Source: Rhodovulum sp. ES.010 (GTDB lineage: Bacteria > Pseudomonadota > Alphaproteobacteria > Rhodobacterales > Rhodobacteraceae). From it: DNA of 64,000 nucleotides. The stretch lies in the NCBI RefSeq assembly GCF_900142935.1, contig NZ_FSRS01000001.1:2366001-2430000 (forward strand). The letters run 5' to 3'. Of the stretch, positions 44,915-53,770 are shown piece by piece. Positions within the stretch are counted from its first letter, which is position 1; each line of letters begins with the position of its first letter. The position numbers were made by a program, and so were the translations under genes. The notes under the pieces were generated by a model. That model saw only the letters and a list, made by a program, of their open reading frames with translations. It made no database searches and had not been told where the DNA came from.

Positions 44915-46074
44915 GCCAGCGCCCCCCGCCGCGCCTCGAAGAAGGCGACGCCCACGAAGGTCTGGTTCACATGGACGCCGCAATGCTGTTCGCCATATGT
45001 GTTGAAGCCCAGCACCCGCCGGTCGCACAATCGACCCGACACCGCCGCGCCCAACTGCTTCTGCTCGATCTCGAGTTTCCTGAGCACGCAGTCGAAACCG
45101 AGGATGAAGTCGGGCGCGCGGCCAGCCTCGTCCGTGACGTCGAGCCCTTCTTCGAGGGTGCGCAGGATCTCGCGCCCCCGGCCCAGCGTCAGCAACAGGC
45201 CGTCGTCGATGGCCGACAGGAAGGCCAGCGCACCATCGTCGATCACCTTCTGGATGGCGCGGACGTGATACATGCTCTTGTTGCGCACGAGGACCGGGTT
45301 CTCGGCGAAGACCTGCGGCGAAAGCTGCTCGACCTGGCAGCCGACGAGGCGGGCGTATTCCTGGGCCGCCGGCGCGCCGTTCAGTTCGATCACCAGCCGT
45401 TCCTCGGGCACCGCCTGCGTCACAACCATCAGCCGGTCGGTCGGCAGGAAATGGTCGAATCCGAGCCCCGCGAAATCGCAGGCCGTCTCGATCAGGACCA
45501 GCAGCGCGGCGTCGCTGTGGAACCGCCCCTCATGGAACACCGCCGTCCGGCGAAAGTTCAGCCCGTCCCCGGCCGAGCCGCCGAACACCGGCAGGTCCCC
45601 GAGCCCGGCGGCGAGCGCGGCCACCAGGTTGTCCTCCTGCTTGGACAACCCGTCGGCGAAGATCAGCGCCAGACGGTTCCACTGGGCGGTATGGGAGAAT
45701 TTTGCCGTGAGCCTCTGCGCCTCGGCGGTCACCCGGGCGATCGACAGCGGGTTCAGCGGTTCGATCAACAGGGTCGCACAGCGGAAGTGCACGCGCGGGA
45801 AGGCGAGCAGCATCAGCGCGTCGTCCTCGTAGCCCGCGGGCGTGATCTGCCCCGCGGTGGTGCACCCGAAGACCGGTATGCCCGCGAAGGTCCGGTCCAA
45901 TGCCTCGGCCAACGGGCCGAGGGGCAGGGTGTCGGGCACGAACACCAGCACGAAGCAGCTTTGTGCGAGGTCGAGCTGGGCGGCGGCCTCGCGCACGGCG
46001 GCCTCGGCATCCCCGGCGCGCGACAGCCCGACCCCGACCGTGCAGGCCCCTGAACTGTCCGCCAGCGTCAGCAT
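44911..46074 (-). CDS. FIST N- and C-domain signal protein
   Basis: 387 residues. The FIST_N and FIST_C domains form a sensory module thought to bind small molecules such as amino acids. Seen: VFGCTTAGQITPAGYEDDAL near residue 72, VFGGSAGDGL near 160 (FIST_N), and IFAENPVLVRNKSMYHVRA-like sequence followed by GFDCVLRKLEIEQKQL in FIST_C. Coupled by a 4-base overlap to the hybrid kinase, so it likely supplies the input signal. Follows the response-regulator gene by 12 bases. Confidence 0.9.
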   Translation of the reverse strand: MLTLADSSGACTVGVGLSRAGDAEAAVREAAAQLDLAQSCFVLVFVPDTLPLGPLAEALDRTFAGIPVFGCTTAGQITPAGYEDDALMLLAFPRVHFRCATLLIEPLNPLSIARVTAEAQRLTAKFSHTAQWNRLALIFADGLSKQEDNLVAALAAGLGDLPVFGGSAGDGLNFRRTAVFHEGRFHSDAALLVLIETACDFAGLGFDHFLPTDRLMVVTQAVPEERLVIELNGAPAAQEYARLVGCQVEQLSPQVFAENPVLVRNKSMYHVRAIQKVIDDGALAFLSAIDDGLLLTLGRGREILRTLEEGLDVTDEAGRAPDFILGFDCVLRKLEIEQKQLGAAVSGRLCDRRVLGFNTYGEQHCGVHVNQTFVGVAFFEARRGALA

Positions 46075-46086
46075 TCGGGCGCGCGC

Positions 46087-46821
46087 CTACTGGCCGAGGA
46101 ACGCGCGCGCGTCCGGTTCGGCGAAGGCACCGCCCATGTCGAGATTGACGCTTTCGACCAGCACCGCGGCCTGGGTCCGGTTCTGCACGCCGAGCCGGCG
46201 CAGAAGCGCGGTGATGTGCGCCTTGACCGTCGCCTCGGCCAGCGAGAGTTCGTGCGCGATCTGCTTGTTCGGCTTGCCCGCGCAGATCAGCCGCATGATG
46301 CGGGCCTGCTGCGGCGTCAACTCGGCAATCCTCTGGCTGACCTCCTGGACCGTGGGCATCCGTGCCGGGGCGGCGCCTGCCGCACAGCTTTCGCGAAAGG
46401 CCGGCGGCAAGTAGCGGCGACCCGCCGTGACCTCGGTCAGCGCCGCGCGAAGCTCCCCGGTGTCGGCATCCTTGGCAATGAAGCCCGCCGCCCCGCCCTC
46501 CATCAGCGCGGCGACCAAATCGGGCGAGGTCAGCGCCGAGATTACCAGCATCGGCACATCCGGGATTCGCTCGCGCACCCGGAAAAAGCCCGAAAGCCCG
46601 GTGACGTCGGGCAGCTTGAGGTCCAGCATGACGAGGTCGGGCGCGAAGCCAGGGCCGAGTTGGGCCAGGCCATCGGCAAGGTTGGTCGCGGTGCGGATCT
46701 CGCAGGCGTCGAAAACACGGGCAAGAGCGGTGGCAAGGGCGTCACCATAAAGCGGATGATCGTCGATCACCAGGATCGAGCGCACACGGTTCGCGCTCGG
46801 TTCAACCGAGTCGTGGTTCAT
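46087..46821 (-). CDS. NarL/LuxR-type response regulator
   Basis: 244 residues. Receiver domain with acidic pocket ILVIDDHPLYGDAL (Asp20-21), phospho-Asp67 in LVMLDLKLPD and the switch Ser/Lys region. A LuxR-type helix-turn-helix lies at about 175-235 (LTPQQARIMRLICAGKPNKQIA, split here by position: helix 2 near 190, recognition helix with ATVKAHITALLRRLG near 205). The start was set at MNHDSVEP with GGGAGGA 7 bases upstream. Operon order: regulator, FIST, hybrid kinase. Probable controller of the methanol oxidation genes. Confidence 0.9.
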   Translation of the reverse strand: MNHDSVEPSANRVRSILVIDDHPLYGDALATALARVFDACEIRTATNLADGLAQLGPGFAPDLVMLDLKLPDVTGLSGFFRVRERIPDVPMLVISALTSPDLVAALMEGGAAGFIAKDADTGELRAALTEVTAGRRYLPPAFRESCAAGAAPARMPTVQEVSQRIAELTPQQARIMRLICAGKPNKQIAHELSLAEATVKAHITALLRRLGVQNRTQAAVLVESVNLDMGGAFAEPDARAFLGQ

Positions 46822-47071
46822 AGAAAGTTCCTCCCGAGCCGAACGATAGCAAACGCCCCCCGCCCTGCGCAACGTCGGCAGGGACCTCTTCCGGGGCGCC
46901 GGATGCGGTCACGGCGGGTTTCATCGGTGCGGCGTCGCACCTCTCTTGGCCTGCAAGACCACCCGTGGCATGCGAGGTTGTTGATCCGCGTCGCGGCGAC
47001 GGAATACCCTTCCCGAACCGGGCGGGAACAACCGGCAAGGGGTTGGCTGTGCAGATCGGAGGAAACGAGCG

Positions 47072-47926
47072 GTGCTGTCCATGACGGAAACGAAACACGA
47101 GGACTGGATCGGCCGCGTCGAGGAGCGGACCGGCTGCCTGACGACGGAGCTTGCCGGCATGCTGATGGGCGCGCTGGGACACGAGGCGGCCGCGGCGCCC
47201 GCGATCGAGGCCGGAGCGCCGATGCCGACGCTGTGGCACTGGGCGGCCTTTCCGGAATTCGTGCCCCTCGGCGATCTGGGCACCGACGGCCACCCCCGGC
47301 TCGGCCGGTTCCTGCCGCCGCTGTCCTATTCGCGGCGGATGTGGGCCGGCGGACGCCTGCGCTTCGAGGGCGGCTTCGCAATCGGCGAGACGCTGCACAA
47401 GCGCTCGGAAATCCTCGGGATCGACGAAAAGCAGGGGGCAACGGGGCCGATGGTCTTCGTCAAGGTCGGCCACGCGATCGAGGGCAAGGACGGCCAGATC
47501 GCGGAGGAACAGGATATCGTCTACCTCGACATCCCCGACACGTTCCGGGCTCCGAAGAAGCTGCCGCTGCCCGAGGCCCCGGCCTTCGACGAACCCGTGG
47601 CGGTCAACGAGGCGCGGCTCTTCCGCTATTCCGCGGCGACCTACAACGCCCACCGCATCCACTACGACCTGCCCTATGCGCGCGAGGTCGAGAAATACCC
47701 CGCCCTCATCGTCCACGGCCCGATGCAGGCCACGCTGCTGATGGAGGCGGGCCTGCGGCACACCGGCGGGGCGCCCCGCGCGTTCCGCTTCCGCGGCGTG
47801 CACCCGATGTTCGCCGACGAGGACATGCGCCTTCTGGGCACGCGCGGCGCGGACGGCGCGCTGGAGCTCTGCACCGCCACGCCGTCCGGGCACCAGTGCC
47901 TGCAGGCCCGGCTGGAGGTCGCGTGA
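47072..47926 (+). CDS. meh: Probable 3-methylfumaryl-CoA (mesaconyl-C4-CoA) hydratase
   Basis: 284 residues, double hot-dog dehydratase/hydratase of the MaoC/HTD2 type. The hydratase-like segment FRYSAATYNAHRIHYDLPYA near residue 193 and ALIVHGPMQATLL near 212 hold the likely catalytic residues. Meh converts mesaconyl-C4-CoA to citramalyl-CoA in the 3-hydroxypropionate bicycle. The naming rests on the adjoining Mct-like gene. GTG start, with CGGAGGA 9 bases upstream; an ATG at 47081 is the alternative. The stop overlaps the next ATG by one base. Confidence 0.78.
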   Translation: MLSMTETKHEDWIGRVEERTGCLTTELAGMLMGALGHEAAAAPAIEAGAPMPTLWHWAAFPEFVPLGDLGTDGHPRLGRFLPPLSYSRRMWAGGRLRFEGGFAIGETLHKRSEILGIDEKQGATGPMVFVKVGHAIEGKDGQIAEEQDIVYLDIPDTFRAPKKLPLPEAPAFDEPVAVNEARLFRYSAATYNAHRIHYDLPYAREVEKYPALIVHGPMQATLLMEAGLRHTGGAPRAFRFRGVHPMFADEDMRLLGTRGADGALELCTATPSGHQCLQARLEVA

Positions 47927-49137
47927 TGGGGGTGCTGAAGGGCATGCGCGTCGTCGAGGGCTCCGCCTTCGTCGCGATTCCGCTCGCGGGGATGACGCTG
48001 GCGCAGATGGGCGCGGACGTGATCCGCTTCGACCGGCTGGAAGGCGGTCTCGACTACACACGCTGGCCGGTCACGCAGGACGGCCGCAGCCTGTTCTGGG
48101 CCGGGCTCAACAAGGGCAAACGCTCGATCGCGATCGACATGAAGAACCCGCGCGGGCGCGAGTTGATCACCGAGATCATCTGCGCCCCGGGCGAGGATGC
48201 GGGGCTGTTCCTGACCAACCTTCGGGTCCGCGGCTGGATGGATTACGAGACGCTGTCCACCCACCGGCCCGACCTGGTCATGGTCTCGCTGCTCGGCGAC
48301 CGGCACGGGCGGCCGGCGGTGGATTACACCGTGAACCCGTCGGTCGGCTTTCCCGACGCCACCGGCCCCGAGGGCAGCACCGACCCCGTCGCGCATGTGC
48401 TGCCCGCCTGGGACTGCATCGCCGGCAACATGGCGGTCTCGGGCCTGCTGGCGGCGGAACGCCACCGGCTGCGCACCGGCGCGGGCCAGTCGGTGGAACT
48501 GACGCTGAAGGACGTGGCCGCGGCGATGCTGGGCAATCTCGGCATCATCGGCGAGGTCGCGGTGAACGGGGTCGACCGACCCAAGGGCGGCAACGCCCTT
48601 TACGGCGCCTACGGACAGGATTTCGTCTGCGCCGACGGAGAGCGCGTTATGGTGATCGGGCTGACCGAGCGGCAATGGCGCGGCCTGCTGAAAGTCACCG
48701 GCATGGCGGACCGGATGGCCGCCCTGGAACTGGAACTCGGCGAAAGCCTCTCGGACGAGGGGGCGCGCTGGCGCCACCGCGCGCGGATCACGCAAGTCCT
48801 TGCGCCCTGGTTCGCTTCCCGTGCCCCGGCCGAGTTCGCCGAGGCGTTCGAGGCGGCCGGCATCACCTGGTCGACCTTTCGCAGCTTCGCCCGCGCGGTC
48901 CGCGAAGACCCCGACCTGTCGCCCGAGAACCCGCTCTTCTCCGAGTTGGACCAACCCGGCATCGGCCGTTACGCGGTGCCCGGATCGCCGTTCAGCTTCT
49001 CGGCCGAGGGCCGCGAGCCCCCCGTGCCGGCCCCGGCGCTCGGCCAGCATACCGAGGAGATCCTGGCCGACGTGGTGCGCCTGCCCGAGGGCGAGATCGG
49101 CCGGCTCTTCGACGAGGGCATCGTGAAGGGCGCCTGA
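47926..49137 (+). CDS. mct: Probable 2-methylfumaryl-CoA isomerase (mesaconyl-CoA C1-C4 CoA transferase)
   Basis: 403 residues of the CaiB/BaiF CoA-transferase family. The N-terminus GMRVVEGSAFVAIPLAGMT, the GGLDYTRWPVT segment near residue 40 and VNGVDRPKGGNALYGAYGQD near 210 match Mct. The family catalytic Asp is in PAWDCIAGNMA near 162. Mct moves CoA within mesaconate from the C1 to the C4 carboxyl. Co-translated behind meh. Start chosen at the ATG that overlaps the meh stop (TGATG). Confidence 0.82.
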   Translation: MGVLKGMRVVEGSAFVAIPLAGMTLAQMGADVIRFDRLEGGLDYTRWPVTQDGRSLFWAGLNKGKRSIAIDMKNPRGRELITEIICAPGEDAGLFLTNLRVRGWMDYETLSTHRPDLVMVSLLGDRHGRPAVDYTVNPSVGFPDATGPEGSTDPVAHVLPAWDCIAGNMAVSGLLAAERHRLRTGAGQSVELTLKDVAAAMLGNLGIIGEVAVNGVDRPKGGNALYGAYGQDFVCADGERVMVIGLTERQWRGLLKVTGMADRMAALELELGESLSDEGARWRHRARITQVLAPWFASRAPAEFAEAFEAAGITWSTFRSFARAVREDPDLSPENPLFSELDQPGIGRYAVPGSPFSFSAEGREPPVPAPALGQHTEEILADVVRLPEGEIGRLFDEGIVKGA

Positions 49138-49156
49138 CCCGCCCCGCGGCCCGAGA

Positions 49157-49939
49157 TCAGCCGGGAAAGATCTTTGCCATCTCGGCGTCGAACCGGGCCC
49201 AGGTCATGGTGGCCTTGTTACCGGCGTAACCATGGTAATGCGACCTGCCGCTGGATGTGGGCAGGCCCGCCCAGATCCGCGCGAGATTGTTCATGAAGCG
49301 GGTGCGGCCGATCGTGCCGGCGAGAAACGCGCCATACCCCGCCTCCTCCAGCAGGAGGTCGGCAAGACGGTCCTGCACCGCCGGCGAAAAGACCGTGCGA
49401 TGGTCGAGGCCCAGATGTTTCACCAGCCTTTTCAGCGTGGCCGGAATGAACTGGTAGCGGCCGATGGCATGGGGCTGGCCGGGCGTGGCGGCGATCCAGG
49501 CGTAAATCTCCGCGATGGTCATCTCGGTCGGCTTCTCGGCCGGCCGCCGCTTGGCGCCATGCTGGACCGCGTCGTAGCCATGCCGCGGTGATTCGGCACG
49601 GCTGATCAAGTGCCGGATCCGCTCGGCCTGGGCTGCCCCGTCGCCAAACGCCGCAGGCGGATGGAAAACCGCAAGGTCAGCCCCCTGGTTCTTTGCCGGC
49701 GGCACGTCACCCGGACGGGGCGCGAAAAGGCTTCCGCCCTCGCGCCCGGCGAAAAGGCTTGCGCCGCGGGCCTGACCGGCCGACGCGGGCGCGCGCGGCA
49801 CCAGGGGGGCCATCGCGCCTTGGGCCCGGAACAGCGAGCTTCCGGCCAGGAGCGACATCGGTTCCGCCTGGGCATCACGCGGGCCGGCCATCGCGACGAG
49901 GGCCAGCGCGGTCGCCAGGACCGGGCCTGCAGGGTTCAT
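49157..49939 (-). CDS. Secreted lysozyme-like (muramidase-fold) protein
   Basis: 260 residues. Signal peptide (LATALALVAMAGPRDAQA), a low-complexity linker of about 70 residues (Pro/Ala/Gly), then a lysozyme-like domain: LISRAESPRHGYDAVQHGA with the candidate catalytic Glu near residue 112, EIYAWIAATPGQPHAIGRYQFIP near 140, and a C-terminal RIWAGLPTSSGRSHYHGY. It would cut peptidoglycan in the periplasm. GAGGTGAG precedes the ATG. Convergent with mct. Confidence 0.8.
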   Translation of the reverse strand: MNPAGPVLATALALVAMAGPRDAQAEPMSLLAGSSLFRAQGAMAPLVPRAPASAGQARGASLFAGREGGSLFAPRPGDVPPAKNQGADLAVFHPPAAFGDGAAQAERIRHLISRAESPRHGYDAVQHGAKRRPAEKPTEMTIAEIYAWIAATPGQPHAIGRYQFIPATLKRLVKHLGLDHRTVFSPAVQDRLADLLLEEAGYGAFLAGTIGRTRFMNNLARIWAGLPTSSGRSHYHGYAGNKATMTWARFDAEMAKIFPG

Positions 49940-50155
49940 TCTCACCTCGTTCTGAGCGCAAGATCTCGAGGCGAGAGTCCCCGGAAGAGGTTCACATTTG
50001 GTTTCGGACTTGGCGGAATCGGCCGAAAACCGGTTGCCGACCTCCACGCTAAGGACACGGGATGTCGCATGGTCGTCGTCAAACGAGGGCCGTGGTTACC
50101 GACCCGGGATCGAAAAGAACGCCCCTTACCGACGCGACCGTGTTGAACCGCCCGG

Positions 50156-50644
50156 TCAGGCCGCCGCTTGCAGGTTGACCGAGCTACGGGCCAACTCCGT
50201 CAGCTTCGCGTCCGCCGCCTTCGCCTCCCCGAGGATGCGCCGCAGCGTCTTAGTGTCGTCCAGCCCGAGTTGCTCGGCCCAGGCGACAAGCGTGCCTTAG
50301 ACGGCGATCGCATAGTGCTGGATGCGCTGGGCCGGCGCGATGAGTGCGGCGTCGCGCACATTCTCGTCGGCAATGGTGCCGAACCATTTCTGCGTCTCGG
50401 CGACGATGGCCTGCATCGCCTGGTCGACATGCAGGCCGGGCGTCGCACCATGCCCCTCGATCAGAGTGCTGACTGTATCGGCATGGGCGCGCGTCTCGCG
50501 TATCTCGTCGGCCAGAAACTGCCGAAGTGCCGGGTCCGTCGCCTTGTCGGTCACGACGTGCAGCGCGTTGGCGATCTGCGTCTCGAAGGACCGGGCCTCC
50601 TGCAGTTCCGTCAGATCGAGCGTTCGAAGACCCTCGACTTCCAT
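50156..50644 (-). pseudogene. YciF/DUF892 ferritin-like gene with internal stop
   Basis: A 163-codon frame of the DUF892 (YciE/YciF) ferritin-like family: MEVEGLRTLDLTELQEARSF, then VRDAALIAPAQRIQHYAIAV. A TAA at 50297-50299 ends it after 115 residues. The same frame then continues with GTLVAWAEQLGLDDTKTLRR and runs to a TGA at 50156, exactly the missing helix of the family. The family usually reads HYEIAGYGT here, so TAA replaces a Tyr codon. AGAGGAG precedes the ATG. Either a recent nonsense mutation or a read error; the truncated product lacks the last ferritin helix. Confidence 0.85.
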
Positions 50645-50907
50645 GATGGCTCCTCTTCGCTGAGTATCGCGCAGGTGCGATGGACGGGGCGCCGCCGCGA
50701 ACGCGCCAGCGGGCAGCCGCCAGGCCCGGGTCGCATCCGCGTCGCGGACCAGCCTCCGTTTCGGCATCGCGAGGGAGACCGGTCCTACCGGACCTTCGCG
50801 GTCGTGCCGTCGCCGGTCAGGCTTGCCCCTGTCGTCCGTGTCCGGACAGGACGGTCCATACAGCCCAACGTCCGAAATCGCGCGACGCTCTGGCAGGGGC
50901 CGGGCCG

Positions 50908-51828
50908 CTAGCGCCGCACGCCCCCGTGACCGTAGAGATCGGCGTTCCGGTGCGCATGGTCGGGATGCTCGAATTCCAGCGTGCTGTGGCCGATTCCGAA
51001 ATCGGCGTGCAGCCGTTCCTTGATCTCGGTCTTGATCGCCTCGATCCGTTGCCAACCCTCCGCCGTCACGACGACGTGACAATCGAGCGCGTTCTCATGC
51101 TCCTGCATACGCCAGAGGTGGACATGATGCACGTCGCGCACCTCCGCCACCGACCGCATCGCCGCGATCACCGCGGCGCTGTCGATATCGGGTGGGCTGC
51201 CGAGCATCAGGATCCGCACCGGGCCGCCGATCTCGGTCAGCGCGAGGTAGAGGATGTAGAGCGCGATGCCGATGGTGATCGCCGGATCGACCCAGTGGAC
51301 GCCGTAGAGAATGACCAGCGCGCCGCCCGCTACCACCGCGACCGAAGCAACGGCATCGGTCAGGTTATGCAGGAACAGGGCGCGAATGTTGACGCTGCCG
51401 CCCCGGATCGACCAGGTCAGCAGCGCGGTCAACGCGTCGACGACCAGCGCCACGCCCCCCAGCACGACGACGACCCAGCCCGTGACCTCTGGCGGGTCGA
51501 GCAGGCGCATGCCGCCCTCGTAGAGCAGGTAGGCGCCAACCAGGATCAGCGTGGTGTAGTTGACCAGCGCCGCCACCACCTCGATCCGGGCATAGCCGAA
51601 GGTCATGCGCGCGTCCGGCGGCCGCCGCGCTATCTTGCGCGCGGCAAAGGCGATGGCAAGCGAGGCCATGTCCGAGAAATTGTGCAACGCATCCGCGATC
51701 AGCGCGAGACTGCCGGAGAGCAAGCCGCCCAGGACCTGCGCAACGGTCAGCAGCGCGTTCGCCCAGATCGCGATCGAAACCCGCCGGTCGCCGGTCTCGA
51801 GGTCGAGATGGACATGGTCATGGGCCAC
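50908..51828 (-). CDS. Cation diffusion facilitator (CDF) family transporter
   Basis: 306 residues, six membrane helices and a C-terminal cytoplasmic metallochaperone-like domain. Metal-site motifs HNFSD in TM2 (near residue 49) and HNLTD in TM5 (near 150) are the zinc-type pairs. The His-rich N-terminus (MAHDHVHLDLE) and C-terminus (EHPDHAHRNADLYGHGG) probably bind metal. Exports Zn2+ or a similar divalent cation. Single gene. Confidence 0.92.
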   Translation of the reverse strand: MAHDHVHLDLETGDRRVSIAIWANALLTVAQVLGGLLSGSLALIADALHNFSDMASLAIAFAARKIARRPPDARMTFGYARIEVVAALVNYTTLILVGAYLLYEGGMRLLDPPEVTGWVVVVLGGVALVVDALTALLTWSIRGGSVNIRALFLHNLTDAVASVAVVAGGALVILYGVHWVDPAITIGIALYILYLALTEIGGPVRILMLGSPPDIDSAAVIAAMRSVAEVRDVHHVHLWRMQEHENALDCHVVVTAEGWQRIEAIKTEIKERLHADFGIGHSTLEFEHPDHAHRNADLYGHGGVRR

Positions 51829-51993
51829 GGGCGCACCTCCGGAGTCTCGCCTGCCGTTCCGACCGTGCCCGCGCCGCGCCCGAGGGCGCCGAGCCGGTCC
51901 GCGGGCACCCTAGCGCCAAGCGGGCGGCGCGGACAGGGCCGAGTGTGGGCGCAATGGGCCCGGCCCGCCAGCGCGGCACTCCGGCGCGACGCG

Positions 51994-52314
51994 TCAGCGT
52001 GGCATGCGTCGCCGGGGCGGGCGGCGCACCACCCGGCACGCCGCGAGGACGCCCGCGCCGAGCGAAACCAAGGCGACCGCAACCGCCGTGAGACCGGCCG
52101 TCGGCACGCCGCCCGGAAGCAACAGTTGCGCGAGGACCGAAATGAGCCAGAAGGGCGGGGCCGAAACCAGCGCCAGCACCGAAGCGAAGATCAGGTAGGC
52201 TGCGAGCGGGCGCTGATCGGGATGGCGCCACCGCTGCGCAAAGGGCCAGCATGCCGCCAACAGCACGACGGCCGCGATCAGCAGGATGGGCGGATAGGGC
52301 GGTGGAAAGAACAT
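51994..52314 (-). CDS. Small membrane protein, unknown
   Basis: 106 residues with three hydrophobic segments (about residues 9-25, 38-62, 72-93) and a basic C-terminus (RRPPRRRMPR). Not a recognised family. Stands alone between the CDF gene and the 117-residue protein gene. Hydrophobic periodicity supports a real protein. Confidence 0.5.
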   Translation of the reverse strand: MFFPPPYPPILLIAAVVLLAACWPFAQRWRHPDQRPLAAYLIFASVLALVSAPPFWLISVLAQLLLPGGVPTAGLTAVAVALVSLGAGVLAACRVVRRPPRRRMPR

Positions 52315-52472
52315 GGCATGCTCCCCAGAACGGCGGCGGGCTTGGGCGCGCGGACAGCGCGCCCCGGCTGCCAGTTGCACGTGTGGCAGGACGTTTGGCG
52401 CAGAGCCGCCGGGACAAGAAGACCTTGGCCGCGCCGTGACCGCGAGGGCGACAGCGAGGTCGCACCTGCAGG

Positions 52473-52826
52473 CTAGCGGCGGAAGTATCCCCGGACCCGC
52501 CGGGCCAGGTTGGTCACGCTGTAGCGGCGCAGGTCGCTGCGCTCGACGCCGCCGTAGTTGTGCACCTCGGGCGCCTCTCTGGGCTCTTCGTCCGCCAGCT
52601 TCGCCCGCGCCTGGAGCGCGAAGATGGCCGCCTCGACCTCTTCGGCGGGCGCGCCCTCGGCCTGCCCGTCGGTCACGCGGGCAAGCCATCGCTGCAGCAG
52701 GTCCAGCTTGAGCTCGTAGTCGTAGCGCGGCGCGTCGACGATCTCCATCGGGTCGCCAAAGAACCGGTCCGGGTGTTCCCGGAGGTCCTTGAGGCTCCTA
52801 ACATCGTTATCGGCGTTATCGGCCAT
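52473..52826 (-). CDS. Conserved soluble protein downstream of the ECF sigma gene
   Basis: 117 residues, helical and charged. REHPDRFFGDPMEIVDAPRYD near residue 17 (given here around Pro) and LKLDLLQRWLARV near 39 look conserved; the C-terminus is RRVRGYFRR. AGGAG lies 10 bases before the ATG. About 200 bases separate it from the sigma-factor gene, with a stem-loop between, so it may be co-regulated. Function unknown; an anti-sigma role is possible but nothing in the sequence shows it. Confidence 0.65.
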   Translation of the reverse strand: MADNADNDVRSLKDLREHPDRFFGDPMEIVDAPRYDYELKLDLLQRWLARVTDGQAEGAPAEEVEAAIFALQARAKLADEEPREAPEVHNYGGVERSDLRRYSVTNLARRVRGYFRR

Positions 52827-52984
52827 GCGCTCCTGTCCATGCCCCGGGCGTCTGTACCCGTGCCGACACCAACGCCCGTAACCCGCGCGCGCTCCGCGTC
52901 GGACGTGCGCCGCAGCCGCGCGACCGCAACGCGCCCCAGGGAGAAATCCGGGCGGGCGCGATGGCCCCTTGCGGGGTGTTTTGA

Positions 52985-53014
52985 GGCGGGCGAGGGATAC
53001 AGCCCCCGCCCGCC
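52985..53014. terminator. Stem-loop after the ECF sigma gene
   Basis: GGCGGGCG (52985-52992) and CGCCCGCC (53007-53014) form an 8-base perfect stem with further inner pairing, 9 bases after the sigma-factor stop on the minus strand. No T tract, so a terminator is only likely, not certain. Confidence 0.4.
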
Positions 53015-53023
53015 GGGCAACGC

Positions 53024-53590
53024 CTAGTTGGGGACCACGCCTTCCGCGCCGCCAGAGGCAACGGCCTGATCCGCCAGCGTGGCACGGGCGCGGGATAGGC
53101 GGCTGCGCACCGTCCCCTCGGCCACGTCGAGGCGCCGGGCGATCTGTTTCTGGCTCAGCTTCGAGAACGCGCTGAGCATCAGCACGTCGCGGTCGCAACG
53201 GCGCAGGCGCCCAAGCCCGCGGGCCAGATCGACGACCTCCATCCAGTCCTCCTGAGAGCCCTTGCGGCTCATCTGCGGGTAGCCTTCCTTCAACTCGACA
53301 TGGGTGCCGCGGCGCTTGCGCCTGCGGCACTTGTCGAAGTGGATGTTCCGAAGGATCGTGAACAGCCACTTGCCCAGATGGGTGCCTGGCTCGAACCGGT
53401 GCTGGTTGCGGATGGCGCGCAGCATGCAGTCCTGGACAAGGTCCTCGGCGTCCACCGGGTCGCGGGTCAGCGACAGGGCATAGTTCCGGAGATCCGGGAT
53501 CTCGTTAGTCAGATCTTCCTCGAAGCTCTCGGCGTCGCCACGGGGCGGACACGGTCGAGCGGTCGTCTCTGTGAGATTCGTATGTTTCAT
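53024..53590 (-). CDS. ECF-type RNA polymerase sigma factor
   Basis: 188 residues. Sigma region 2 (DPVDAEDLVQDCMLRAIRN near residue 46, KWLFTILRNIHFDKCRRRKR near 75) and region 4 (LSQKQIARRLDVAEGTVRSR near 150). Region 2 resembles EcfG-like general stress sigma factors, but no NepR or PhyR gene is adjacent. A TTATC-CGCG-GTTAA dyad lies 34 bases upstream of the ATG. No obvious anti-sigma gene follows; the downstream 117-residue protein is unassigned. Confidence 0.88.
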   Translation of the reverse strand: MKHTNLTETTARPCPPRGDAESFEEDLTNEIPDLRNYALSLTRDPVDAEDLVQDCMLRAIRNQHRFEPGTHLGKWLFTILRNIHFDKCRRRKRRGTHVELKEGYPQMSRKGSQEDWMEVVDLARGLGRLRRCDRDVLMLSAFSKLSQKQIARRLDVAEGTVRSRLSRARATLADQAVASGGAEGVVPN

Positions 53591-53624
53591 GTGGGCACCC
53601 TAGGCCAGCGCCCCGCCGAGCCAA

Positions 53625-53638
53625 TTATCCGCGGTTAA
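53625..53638. promoter_or_regulatory. Dyad A of the TTAAC-N4-GTTAA set
   Basis: TTATC-CGCG-GTTAA, one mismatch from a perfect dyad, embedded in the longer near-palindrome AATTATCCGCGGTTAATT (53623-53640). It is 34 bases upstream of the ECF sigma start. Confidence 0.6.
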
Positions 53639-53770
53639 TTGCCGCGGCTTTCCGTGTCGTAAAGCTCTGAACGCTGCGTCGGTCGACCGGCCCGCGCATG
53701 ACAGCAGCCGGGCACATGCGCAAGCCGACGCCCGGCTGGGTCGGACACCGCGGCACCATGAGCGATCGTC

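Noticed and set aside
46216..49137. A 973-codon plus-strand frame that would fuse about 570 residues to Mct
   Set aside because: The first part is antisense to the response regulator and out of frame with meh. The real start overlaps the meh stop, and the Mct family N-terminus begins there.
49217..49230. GTTAC-CGGC-GTAAC palindrome as a sixth dyad
   Set aside because: It lies inside the lysozyme-like coding region (encoding YAGNK), far from any start, and the half-site differs.
52985..53014. Confident intrinsic terminator after the sigma factor
   Set aside because: The stem is strong but no T tract follows on either strand; kept at low confidence.
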